Assembly: GCA_946187475.1 (NCBI GenBank)
Contig: CAMHRJ010000132.1
Coordinates: 1 to 6,472 of the forward strand
Origin: an uncultured Clostridia bacterium
Lineage (GTDB): Bacteria > Bacillota > Clostridia > Oscillospirales > Oscillospiraceae
DNA length: 6,472 bases
Direction of reading: 5' to 3'
Position numbers and translations under genes: made by a program. Shown here piece after piece: positions 1-5,461 of the stretch. The notes below the pieces were generated by a model. It made no database searches. It had not been told where the DNA came from and saw nothing but the letters and a program-made list of their open reading frames with translations. Each line of letters opens with the position of its first letter. The stretch's first letter is position 1.

Positions 1-39
1 GACCAGCTGGACACCGGCAGCGGGGAGGAAGAGGCATGA
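1..39 (+). CDS. C-terminal end of upstream gene, probably ribosome-binding factor A (partial)
   Basis: An open frame enters from the left edge and ends at the TGA at 37-39. Only 12 residues are visible, DQLDTGSGEEEA, an acidic tail with no recognisable domain. The stop overlaps the next start codon as ATGA (36-39), the sign of a tightly coupled operon. In Clostridia and other Firmicutes the gene just before a DHH-phosphoesterase, truB, ribF series is usually rbfA, the 30S maturation factor. RbfA proteins often end in a short acidic tail, which fits. The identity therefore rests on gene order, not on sequence. Confidence 0.55.
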   Translation, partial: DQLDTGSGEEEA

Positions 40-974
40 CCCCCGCAGCCTTTGCCGAGCTGCTGAAGCAGCGGGATGGTTTTCTGATCCTCAGCCACAA
101 AAACCCCGACGGCGACACTCTGGGCAGCGGCGCCGCTCTCTGCAGCGCCCTGCGCAGACTTGGGAAAACGGCGTATATCTACTCCAATCCTCAGATCACC
201 GAGCGTACCGACGCATACATTCGCGGCTATTACGCTCCTGCGGACTTCGTTCCGGAGACGATCGTTGCCGTGGACATTGCAACCCCCGGCCTTTTCCCCC
301 GGGGCTTTGAGGGGCACGTCGAGCTCTGCGTCGATCATCACCCCTCCAACAGCTTTTACGCCGACGAAACACTCGTTGTTTCCGAGAAATCCGCCTGCGG
401 CGAGATCATCCTTGAGGTGATTGAAGCCCTCTGCGGCAGCGTGACGCCGGAGGAGGCGTCTTTGCTGTATATCGCCCTCACCACGGACACCGGCTGCTTC
501 CAGTACATGAACACCAACGCGGATACCATGAATTGCGCCGCCAAGCTGATCGGCTATGGCGCGGAGTACCACAAGGTGGTTCACGATTATTTCCGCAAGG
601 TCTCCATGGCCCGCGTGATGCTGGAGGGCATGATCTACTCCGGCATGCGGTATTATCGCGAGGGCAAGCTGGTGGTGGCATTCGTCACCCAGAAGATGCT
701 GCATGACGCCGGCACCACGGAAAACGATTTGGACGATCTGGCCGGACTTCCCGGGCGCATTGCCGGCAATCAAGTCAGCATTCTCATCCGGGAGCTGGAA
801 AACGGCGACAGCAAGGTTTCCGTCCGCAGCACACCGGCGGTGGACTCCTGCGCAATCTGCGCCCAGTTCGGGGGCGGCGGACACGCCATGGCTGCTGGCT
901 GCACCCTCCACTGCGACCCCTATGAGGCTGAAAAGCAGCTGCTTCAGGCCACGGAGCGGGTGTGGCCGGCATGA
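36..974 (+). CDS. nrnA: DHH/DHHA1-family phosphoesterase, NrnA-like oligoribonuclease / pAp phosphatase
   Basis: This 312-residue protein has the length and layout of NrnA. The N-terminal DHH domain shows the metal-binding motif SHKNPDGD (20-27, with H21, D25 and D27), a second Asp in VAVDIATP (D80), the name-giving VDHHPSN (99-105) and LTTDTG (148-153, with D151). These residues normally bind two Mn2+ ions. The C-terminal DHHA1 domain carries the substrate-binding glycine motif FGGGGH (278-283). Family members act in the cytoplasm, degrade 2-5 nt RNA fragments (and pGpG in some species) to mononucleotides, and often dephosphorylate 3'-phosphoadenosine 5'-phosphate. The start is supported by GGAGG at 24-28, 7 bases upstream, and by the ATGA overlap with the previous stop. 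The 3' end overlaps truB in the same way. All key residues are present. Which substrate dominates in vivo cannot be read from sequence. Confidence 0.93.
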   Translation: MTPAAFAELLKQRDGFLILSHKNPDGDTLGSGAALCSALRRLGKTAYIYSNPQITERTDAYIRGYYAPADFVPETIVAVDIATPGLFPRGFEGHVELCVDHHPSNSFYADETLVVSEKSACGEIILEVIEALCGSVTPEEASLLYIALTTDTGCFQYMNTNADTMNCAAKLIGYGAEYHKVVHDYFRKVSMARVMLEGMIYSGMRYYREGKLVVAFVTQKMLHDAGTTENDLDDLAGLPGRIAGNQVSILIRELENGDSKVSVRSTPAVDSCAICAQFGGGGHAMAAGCTLHCDPYEAEKQLLQATERVWPA

Positions 975-1831
975 ACGGAATCCTCCTGATGGACAAGCCT
1001 GCCGGCTGGACCAGCCACGATGTGGTGGCCAAGCTGCGCGGCATTCTCGGTGAGCGGCGCATCGGCCATTCCGGCACCCTGGACCCCATGGCGACGGGGC
1101 TGCTGGTGGTGTTTGTGGGCCGTGCTACCCGGGCGGTCAGCTTCTCCGAAGCCCACGAAAAGTGTTACACGGCGCATCTGCGCCTTGGAATGGTGACGGA
1201 TACCCAGGATATCACCGGTACCGTGCTGGAGACCCATCCGGTCACGGTTTCACGTTCGGAGCTGGAAGCTGCCCTCGTGCAGTTTCGGGGTGAGATTCAG
1301 CAGATTCCGCCCATGTACTCCGCCATCAAGGTCGGCGGCCAAAAGCTTTATGATGTGGCACGCCGCGGCGGTGAGGTGGAGCGCAAGCCGCGGAGCATCA
1401 CCATTTCTCAACTGGAATGCACCGGAATGGCAGGGGAGGACTACATCCTGGAAGTGACCTGCTCCAAAGGCACTTATATTCGAACCTTGTGTCACGACAT
1501 CGGCCAGACTCTGGGCTGCGGCGGCACCCTCAGTGCGCTTCGGCGTACCCGAGTCGGCGGATATGCGGTCTCCGAGGCGCACTCGATGGAGGAACTTATG
1601 TCCATCTCCCGTGCGGATGCCGAACGCCTGCTGCTTCCGCTGGACAGCTTGTTTTCGGAGCACACAAAGATCATACTTGCCGAAAAACAGGAGTGGCTTT
1701 GCCGTAACGGCGTGGACTTCCAGTTGGACGCTGCAGACGGCACCTACCGATTCTACGCACCGAATGGGGACTTTTTGATGCTCGCTCAGGTGCAAAACGG
1801 CCGAACGTCGGCCATCAAACGCTTTTTCTGA
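971..1831 (+). CDS. truB: tRNA pseudouridine(55) synthase TruB
   Basis: TruB isomerises uridine 55 in the T-loop of tRNAs to pseudouridine and also helps tRNA folding. The 286 residues open with the family-typical MNGILLMDKPAGWTSHDVV. The catalytic aspartate is D38 in GHSGTLDPMATG (32-43). Further conserved blocks are IPPMYSAIKVGGQKLYDVAR (112-131) and YIRTLCHDIG (169-178). The last ~60 residues (YRFYAPNGDFLMLAQ, near 259-273) look like the small C-terminal TruB/PUA-like RNA-binding domain. I chose the ATG at 971 because it overlaps the nrnA stop as ATGA and matches the usual family N-terminus. An in-frame GTG at 962, three codons upstream, has a better-spaced GGAG (953-956, 5 bases away versus 14), so a 289-residue form is a real alternative. 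ribF follows after 16 bases. Confidence 0.95.
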   Translation: MNGILLMDKPAGWTSHDVVAKLRGILGERRIGHSGTLDPMATGLLVVFVGRATRAVSFSEAHEKCYTAHLRLGMVTDTQDITGTVLETHPVTVSRSELEAALVQFRGEIQQIPPMYSAIKVGGQKLYDVARRGGEVERKPRSITISQLECTGMAGEDYILEVTCSKGTYIRTLCHDIGQTLGCGGTLSALRRTRVGGYAVSEAHSMEELMSISRADAERLLLPLDSLFSEHTKIILAEKQEWLCRNGVDFQLDAADGTYRFYAPNGDFLMLAQVQNGRTSAIKRFF

Positions 1832-1847
1832 AAAGGACGAAACCATT

Positions 1848-2762
1848 ATGGCAGATCAAAAACGCGTCATTGCCCTGGGCTTTTTTGACGGCATCCACAT
1901 CGGTCATGCGGAACTGCTGCAGCGCACCTGTGAGCGGGCGGCAGAGATTGGAGCCACGCCATCGGTCCTGAGTTTTGACGTGCATCCCGATACGCTGGTA
2001 TTTGGTAAGCCAGTGCCGCTGATTAATTCCTCTGCCGGCCGTGCAGACCTGATCCGTCGGCTCTTCGGCATTGAGAATGTGATTTTCATCCATTTTGACC
2101 GAACGGTCATGCAGATGCCCTGGCAGGACTTTGTTCAGACGCTGATTACTGAGATGAACGCCGCCTGGGTGGTGGTGGGCCACGATTTCCGCTTCGGCTG
2201 GAAGGGCGAGGGAACGGCCGAAAAGCTCCAGGCCTACTGCGCTGAGAACGGTCTCGGCTGCGACGTGATCCCGGCGGTGACGCTGGACGGGCGGGTGGTC
2301 AGCTCCACCTATATCCGCACTCTGATCGAGGACGGTGACATGGAGCGGGCAAACGCGTTCCTCGGCCATCCCCACACCCTGGTGGACACGGTGCATTACG
2401 GGTTCCGGCTTGGCACGAAAATGGGCACACCCACCATCAACATGCGCTTCCCGGAAGGCGTGATCATTCCTCGCCACGGCGTCTATGCCGCTCGCGCGAT
2501 TCTGGAGGACGGCACCAGCCATATGGCGGTCACCAACATCGGTGTGCGGCCAACGGTCAGCGGGGAAAATCGAGTCAGCGTCGAGAGCTTCATTCTCGAT
2601 TATTCCGGCAATCTCTACGACCAGACAGTCCGGGTGGAATTCTATAAATTCATTCGTCCGGAGCATAAATTTGAGAATGTGGACGCTCTGCGCACGCAGA
2701 TTCTCAAGGACGCGGAGACCACGAGAGCTTATTTTGCAGCGCAGCAAAAAACCATCAACTGA
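1848..2762 (+). CDS. ribF: Bifunctional riboflavin kinase / FAD synthetase
   Basis: RibF makes the flavin cofactors: its C-terminal half phosphorylates riboflavin to FMN and its N-terminal half adenylylates FMN to FAD. At 304 residues it is full length. The nucleotidyltransferase domain shows GFFDGIHIGH (11-20, containing the HIGH motif), GHDFRFG (111-117) and SSTYIR (152-157). The flavokinase domain shows GTPTIN (193-198, a variant of the usual GxPTAN), HGVYAAR (210-216), NIGVRPTV (230-237) and the expected catalytic glutamate E246 in SVESFILDYSG. The N-terminus is short, beginning almost on the first strand. The start has AAGGA at 1833-1837, 10 bases upstream. It is the last gene of the operon, and its final codons form the left arm of a terminator hairpin. 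I see no FMN riboswitch ahead of it, consistent with constitutive operon expression. Confidence 0.95.
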   Translation: MADQKRVIALGFFDGIHIGHAELLQRTCERAAEIGATPSVLSFDVHPDTLVFGKPVPLINSSAGRADLIRRLFGIENVIFIHFDRTVMQMPWQDFVQTLITEMNAAWVVVGHDFRFGWKGEGTAEKLQAYCAENGLGCDVIPAVTLDGRVVSSTYIRTLIEDGDMERANAFLGHPHTLVDTVHYGFRLGTKMGTPTINMRFPEGVIIPRHGVYAARAILEDGTSHMAVTNIGVRPTVSGENRVSVESFILDYSGNLYDQTVRVEFYKFIRPEHKFENVDALRTQILKDAETTRAYFAAQQKTIN

Positions 2763-2781
2763 GCAACAGTTGATGGTTTTT
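2747..2781. terminator. Bidirectional intrinsic terminator between ribF and the convergent gene
   Basis: A perfect 15-bp inverted repeat pairs AAAAACCATCAACTG (2747-2761) with its complement at 2767-2781 around a 5-base loop (agcaa). Read rightward, the stem ends in five Ts followed by T-rich sequence. Read leftward, it ends in six Ts (the A-run at 2746-2751). It lies between convergent stops at 2762 (+) and 2796 (-), so it probably terminates both units. The left arm lies inside the ribF coding sequence and includes most of the stop codon. Confidence 0.9.
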
Positions 2782-2795
2782 CTTATCTTGTTTTG

Positions 2796-3179
2796 TCAGG
2801 GCTGCCGAATCAGCATCCAAGCGGCGATCTGTCCGAAAAAGACCACGGCCGTTGGAATGGTGTAAAACAGCAAGTAATAGACAAACGGCGCGTCATAGGC
2901 ATAAAACAGCGGCGTTTTCACAACCAGAGCATATCCCACCACGAGGATTTCCATCACCAGCGACAGCCAGAGGGCTGGCCGTCTGGCGTAGGTCATGTGC
3001 CAGATGCAGACAGCGACGGACAAAATCGGCAAAATGAAGCAGCAATAGATGGTATAGGGAGAATTCGGCACGATCAGCACGTGGTTTTTCTGGGTACCCT
3101 GCAGCAGCAGCGGCAGGACCACGCAGACCACCACGAGAAGCACCACCGGTGCCCATGGGCGTTTAATCCATTCCCGCAT
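2796..3179 (-). CDS. Small four-helix membrane protein, unrecognised
   Basis: I do not recognise this 127-residue protein. It is strongly hydrophobic, with four likely membrane segments near residues 10-27, 42-62, 69-87 and 97-123. A short basic N-terminus (R2, K6, R7) suggests an inside-facing start. A tyrosine- and phenylalanine-rich stretch precedes and enters helix four (YYLLFY, 101-106). There are no obvious catalytic or metal-binding motifs. The ATG at 3179 is preferred because GGAG (plus-strand 3188-3191) lies 8 bases upstream. A GTG three codons earlier (3188) would overlap that ribosome-binding site and is unlikely. The gene lies 25 bases after the stop of the DUF2461 gene on the same strand with no promoter evident between them, so the two are probably cotranscribed. 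Hydrophobicity and a clean ribosome-binding site make it a believable real gene. No function can be assigned. Confidence 0.8.
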   Translation of the reverse strand: MREWIKRPWAPVVLLVVVCVVLPLLLQGTQKNHVLIVPNSPYTIYCCFILPILSVAVCIWHMTYARRPALWLSLVMEILVVGYALVVKTPLFYAYDAPFVYYLLFYTIPTAVVFFGQIAAWMLIRQP

Positions 3180-3187
3180 ACAAACCA

Positions 3188-3191
3188 CTCC
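3188..3191 (-). promoter_or_regulatory. Shine-Dalgarno site deciding the membrane-protein start
   Basis: On the minus strand this reads GGAG, 8 bases before the ATG at 3179. It overlaps the competing upstream GTG (3188-3186), so ribosomes loading here would use the ATG. Confidence 0.75.
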
Positions 3192-3204
3192 GTTCTATAT
3201 AGAA

Positions 3205-3873
3205 TCAGTCAGACAGGTTCCGAATGTGTTCGAAATAATCGTAATAGGGCATCAAAAACTGAAAGCTCTCCACCATTTCATCCGCCAGATCATGGCATTT
3301 GGAAACATCATCATGGGGACGGGAGCAGTCAATGGAAATCCAGCGCCGGTTCAGCCAGGGGTCCAGCAGGGGAGAGTGCTCCACCTTCTTGCGGGCGTAT
3401 TCTTTTCCGATCAGCCGGAACTTCGGCTCTTTGTTCAGTCGACGAGCCAGAGTCTCCAACTGTTTCGGCTCTGCCAGCGTTACCCGGCGAAAGCGCTCCA
3501 TGTACGCCGCGTGGGCGCTGTAGCTCCCAAGACCGAAGCTGTAGCCCTCCGGCTGAAACTCAAAATAGAATACGGGCACTTCCATGTCCTTTTCTCCGGT
3601 GCAGCGCAGGGTCAGCCAGAGGTGGTCCTTCATGGGCCCGCGGCCATAGAGGCGACGGGCGTCCCGATAGATGCGCGAGACATGCAGGTTCCATTCCCGC
3701 TTTGGGTAGGCCTCCTGCATCCGGGCCTGAATCTCCTGACCCAGTGCCTTGAAGGGGCGGTCGACCAGCGTGAGAAACTCCTCCTTGTGGGCCTGAAACC
3801 AGGGCCGCTCATTGTTAAAGCGCAGTTCCCACAAAAATTCGCCCGCGCCGGAGGGGAAACCCACAAAGTCCAT
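3205..3873 (-). CDS. DUF2461 / TIGR02453 family protein
   Basis: This 222-residue protein matches the DUF2461 (TIGR02453) pattern in length and motif order. An N-terminal FNNERPWF block (19-26) resembles the family's 'NN-x-(R/K)-x-WF'. It is followed by SRIYRDARR (66-74), an aromatic strand VFYFEFQPEG (101-110) and the glycine motif FGLGSY (113-118). It is soluble, with no signal peptide or membrane segment. The family is widespread in bacteria and its biochemical role is not established, so none is given. The ATG at 3873 has AAGGAG 9 bases upstream. An upstream TTG that would extend the frame to 3936 falls inside the -35 box of the likely promoter and cannot be the start of this transcript. 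It is the first gene of a leftward pair with the small membrane protein, and is divergent from the symporter gene. Confidence 0.85.
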   Translation of the reverse strand: MDFVGFPSGAGEFLWELRFNNERPWFQAHKEEFLTLVDRPFKALGQEIQARMQEAYPKREWNLHVSRIYRDARRLYGRGPMKDHLWLTLRCTGEKDMEVPVFYFEFQPEGYSFGLGSYSAHAAYMERFRRVTLAEPKQLETLARRLNKEPKFRLIGKEYARKKVEHSPLLDPWLNRRWISIDCSRPHDDVSKCHDLADEMVESFQFLMPYYDYFEHIRNLSD

Positions 3874-3882
3874 GTATTCTAA

Positions 3883-3888
3883 CTCCTT
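3883..3888 (-). promoter_or_regulatory. Shine-Dalgarno site for the DUF2461 gene
   Basis: The minus strand reads AAGGAG, 9 bases upstream of the ATG at 3873. This fixes the start there rather than at the TTG that begins at 3936. Confidence 0.85.
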
Positions 3889-3907
3889 CAATCCAATCTG
3901 CGTTCTT

Positions 3908-3936
3908 ATTGTACTCGAAAGCGTTGGTTTTCGCAA
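3908..3936 (-). promoter_or_regulatory. Sigma-A-type promoter for the DUF2461-membrane protein unit
   Basis: On the minus strand, TTGCGA (3936-3931) and TACAAT (3913-3908) are separated by exactly 17 bases. The -10 box matches consensus at 5 of 6 positions and the -35 box at 4 of 6. A/T-tracts immediately upstream (3946-3962) could act as an UP element. Transcription would start near 3901, giving a leader of about 28 bases that includes the AAGGAG site. Confidence 0.8.
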
Positions 3937-3985
3937 GAATTTCCATAAAAAAATAAAATTTTGTCCAATTTGTGAACGAAATCAT

Positions 3986-4014
3986 TTGCATTTCCTGTAT
4001 CACTTTAGTATAAT
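3986..4014 (+). promoter_or_regulatory. Sigma-A-type promoter for the symporter-dehydrogenase unit
   Basis: TTGCAT (3986-3991) and a perfect TATAAT (4009-4014) are separated by 17 bases. The start of transcription would be near 4021, leaving a leader of about 23 bases with AAGGAG at 4031-4036, 7 bases before the ATG at 4044. The leader is too short for a riboswitch. Regulation, if any, would be by a DNA-binding protein. I see no convincing operator repeat. Confidence 0.82.
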
Positions 4015-4043
4015 AAAACCACTTTTGATAAAGGAGAACGTAT

Positions 4044-5456
4044 ATGATCAACGCAATCGACTCTGTTGTAAACGCGATCAGCGGCTTTTTGTATCGGCCG
4101 TATATCGTTCCGCTGATTCTGGTTCTGGCCGGAATCTACTTCACCATCCGTCTCGGGCTGCCCCAGTTCCGGCTGTTTGGCGAGTCTATCCGTGTGGTGA
4201 AGGAAAAACCCGTCAACATGGGTTCCACCTCCTCCTTCGGCGCCCTGATGGTCTCCACGGCCTCCCGCGTCGGCACGGGCAACATCATGGGCGTTTCTAC
4301 TGCCATCTGCATCGGCGGCCCCGGCGCCATCTTCTGGATGTGGGTCACGGCCATTCTCGGCGGCGCCAGTGCTTTCGTCGAATCTACGCTGGCGCAGATC
4401 TATAAGAAAAAGAACCCCGACGGTAGCTACTACGGCGGCCCGTCCTACTATATGGAGTCTGCCCTCAAGCAGCGCTGGCTGGGCATCATCTTCGCCATCG
4501 CTCTGCTGCTGACTTACGCGGTGGGCTACAACATGCTGGCTGCCTACAACACCCAGGACACCTTCTCCGCCTTCAGCTTCTACGGCAAGAGCACCTCTTA
4601 CATCGTCGGCATCGTTCTGGCGGTCCTCTTTGCTCTGAGCATCATGGGCGGTGCCACCCGTCTGACCAAGGTGACGGAAATCCTCGTTCCCATCATGGGC
4701 GTTCTGTACGTCATCGTCTCCATCATCGTCATCATCCTGAACATCGGCAGCATCGGCCGTGTCCTGGGCATGATCTTCGGCTCTGCCTTTGATTTCAAGG
4801 CCATCTTCGGCGGCTTCACCGGCAGCGCCATCATGTGGGGCATCAAGCGCGGTCTCTACTCCAACGAAGCCGGCATGGGCTCTGCGCCCAACGCCGCTGC
4901 CGCGGCGGACGTCTCTCACCCCGCCAAGCAGGGCCTGGTGCAGATGCTCTCCGTCTTTATCGACACGCTGCTGATCTGCTCCGCCACGGCCTTCATGTGC
5001 CTGTTCTCCGGTGTGGTTCCCGAGGAATCCATGGCCGGCGCGGCCTATGTCTCCGCCTCCATGCGGGCGGCCCTGGGCGGTTTTGGCCCGATCTTCATGG
5101 CGGTGGCGGTCTGCCTCTTCGCCTTCACCACCCTCATCGGCAACTACTATTACACCGAGGGCTGCTGGCGCTTCATCCTGAAGAAGGACCCCGGCAAGGG
5201 TTTTATGACCTGCTGGCGTCTGTTCTGCTCGGCGCTGGTGTTCCTGGGCGCCATCATCTCTGCTGGTCTCGCCTGGGACAGCGCGGACCTCACCCAGGCC
5301 ATCATGGTCATCATCAACGTGCCGGTGATCTGGATCCTCGGTAAGCCTGCCTTTGATGCTCTGAAAGATTATCAGAAGAAGATAAAGGCTGGCCTGGATG
5401 ATCACTTCCATGAGAGTGACATCGGCCTGACCAACACGGAATGCTGGAAGGGCTGA
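4044..5456 (+). CDS. AGCS-family sodium:alanine/glycine symporter
   Basis: This 470-residue integral membrane protein belongs to the alanine or glycine:cation symporter family (AlsT/DagA/AgcS type), which imports alanine or glycine with Na+ (sometimes H+). The family signature GGPGAIFWMWVTAILG is at 91-106, preceded by the conserved SRVGTGNIMGVSTAI (74-88). The second hallmark, LYSNEAGMGSAPNAAAAA (271-288), is also intact. Hydrophobic segments run throughout, for example near 18-36, 146-168, 184-202, 212-233, 303-323, 349-367, 393-410 and 418-432, as expected for a LeuT-fold carrier of about 11 helices. Length is normal and nothing appears truncated. The tail after about 435 is hydrophilic and cytoplasmic. 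It has its own promoter and a strong AAGGAG site. The dehydrogenase gene follows after 5 bases, so they are cotranscribed. The choice between alanine, glycine or another small substrate cannot be made from sequence. Confidence 0.93.
   Translation: MINAIDSVVNAISGFLYRPYIVPLILVLAGIYFTIRLGLPQFRLFGESIRVVKEKPVNMGSTSSFGALMVSTASRVGTGNIMGVSTAICIGGPGAIFWMWVTAILGGASAFVESTLAQIYKKKNPDGSYYGGPSYYMESALKQRWLGIIFAIALLLTYAVGYNMLAAYNTQDTFSAFSFYGKSTSYIVGIVLAVLFALSIMGGATRLTKVTEILVPIMGVLYVIVSIIVIILNIGSIGRVLGMIFGSAFDFKAIFGGFTGSAIMWGIKRGLYSNEAGMGSAPNAAAAADVSHPAKQGLVQMLSVFIDTLLICSATAFMCLFSGVVPEESMAGAAYVSASMRAALGGFGPIFMAVAVCLFAFTTLIGNYYYTEGCWRFILKKDPGKGFMTCWRLFCSALVFLGAIISAGLAWDSADLTQAIMVIINVPVIWILGKPAFDALKDYQKKIKAGLDDHFHESDIGLTNTECWKG
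5446..5452 (+). promoter_or_regulatory. Shine-Dalgarno site deciding the dehydrogenase start
   Basis: GGAAGGG sits inside the last codons of the symporter gene, 9 bases before the ATG at 5462. An in-frame ATG at 5441 lies upstream of this site and has no comparable site of its own. Confidence 0.7.
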
Positions 5457-5461
5457 TCGAA

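Noticed and set aside
1829..1847. Possible promoter or terminator between truB and ribF
   Set aside because: The gap is only 16 bases, with a ribosome-binding site and no stable hairpin or -35/-10 pair. It reads as an operon junction.
1815..2747. 310-codon open frame antisense to ribF
   Set aside because: It is a codon-aligned shadow of ribF, is His- and Arg-rich without motifs, and runs off the terminator region.
2793..3752. 319-codon plus-strand frame opposite the DUF2461 and membrane-protein genes
   Set aside because: The translation is a low-complexity mix rich in Ser, Pro, Arg and His that spans two real minus-strand genes and their gap. It lies just after a strong terminator with no promoter of its own.
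3916..3933. Inverted repeat CGAAA/TTTCG within the leftward promoter spacer, considered as an operator
   Set aside because: It has only five paired bases around an 8-base gap, which is easily chance. It is not repeated elsewhere in the region.
3874..3936. N-terminal extension of the DUF2461 protein from a TTG
   Set aside because: The TTG lies in the -35 box of the inferred promoter, upstream of the transcript start, while the ATG at 3873 has a well-spaced AAGGAG.
5441..5461. Upstream ATG for the dehydrogenase, adding seven residues
   Set aside because: It would overlap the symporter gene, and the best ribosome-binding site (5446-5452) lies downstream of it and serves the ATG at 5462.
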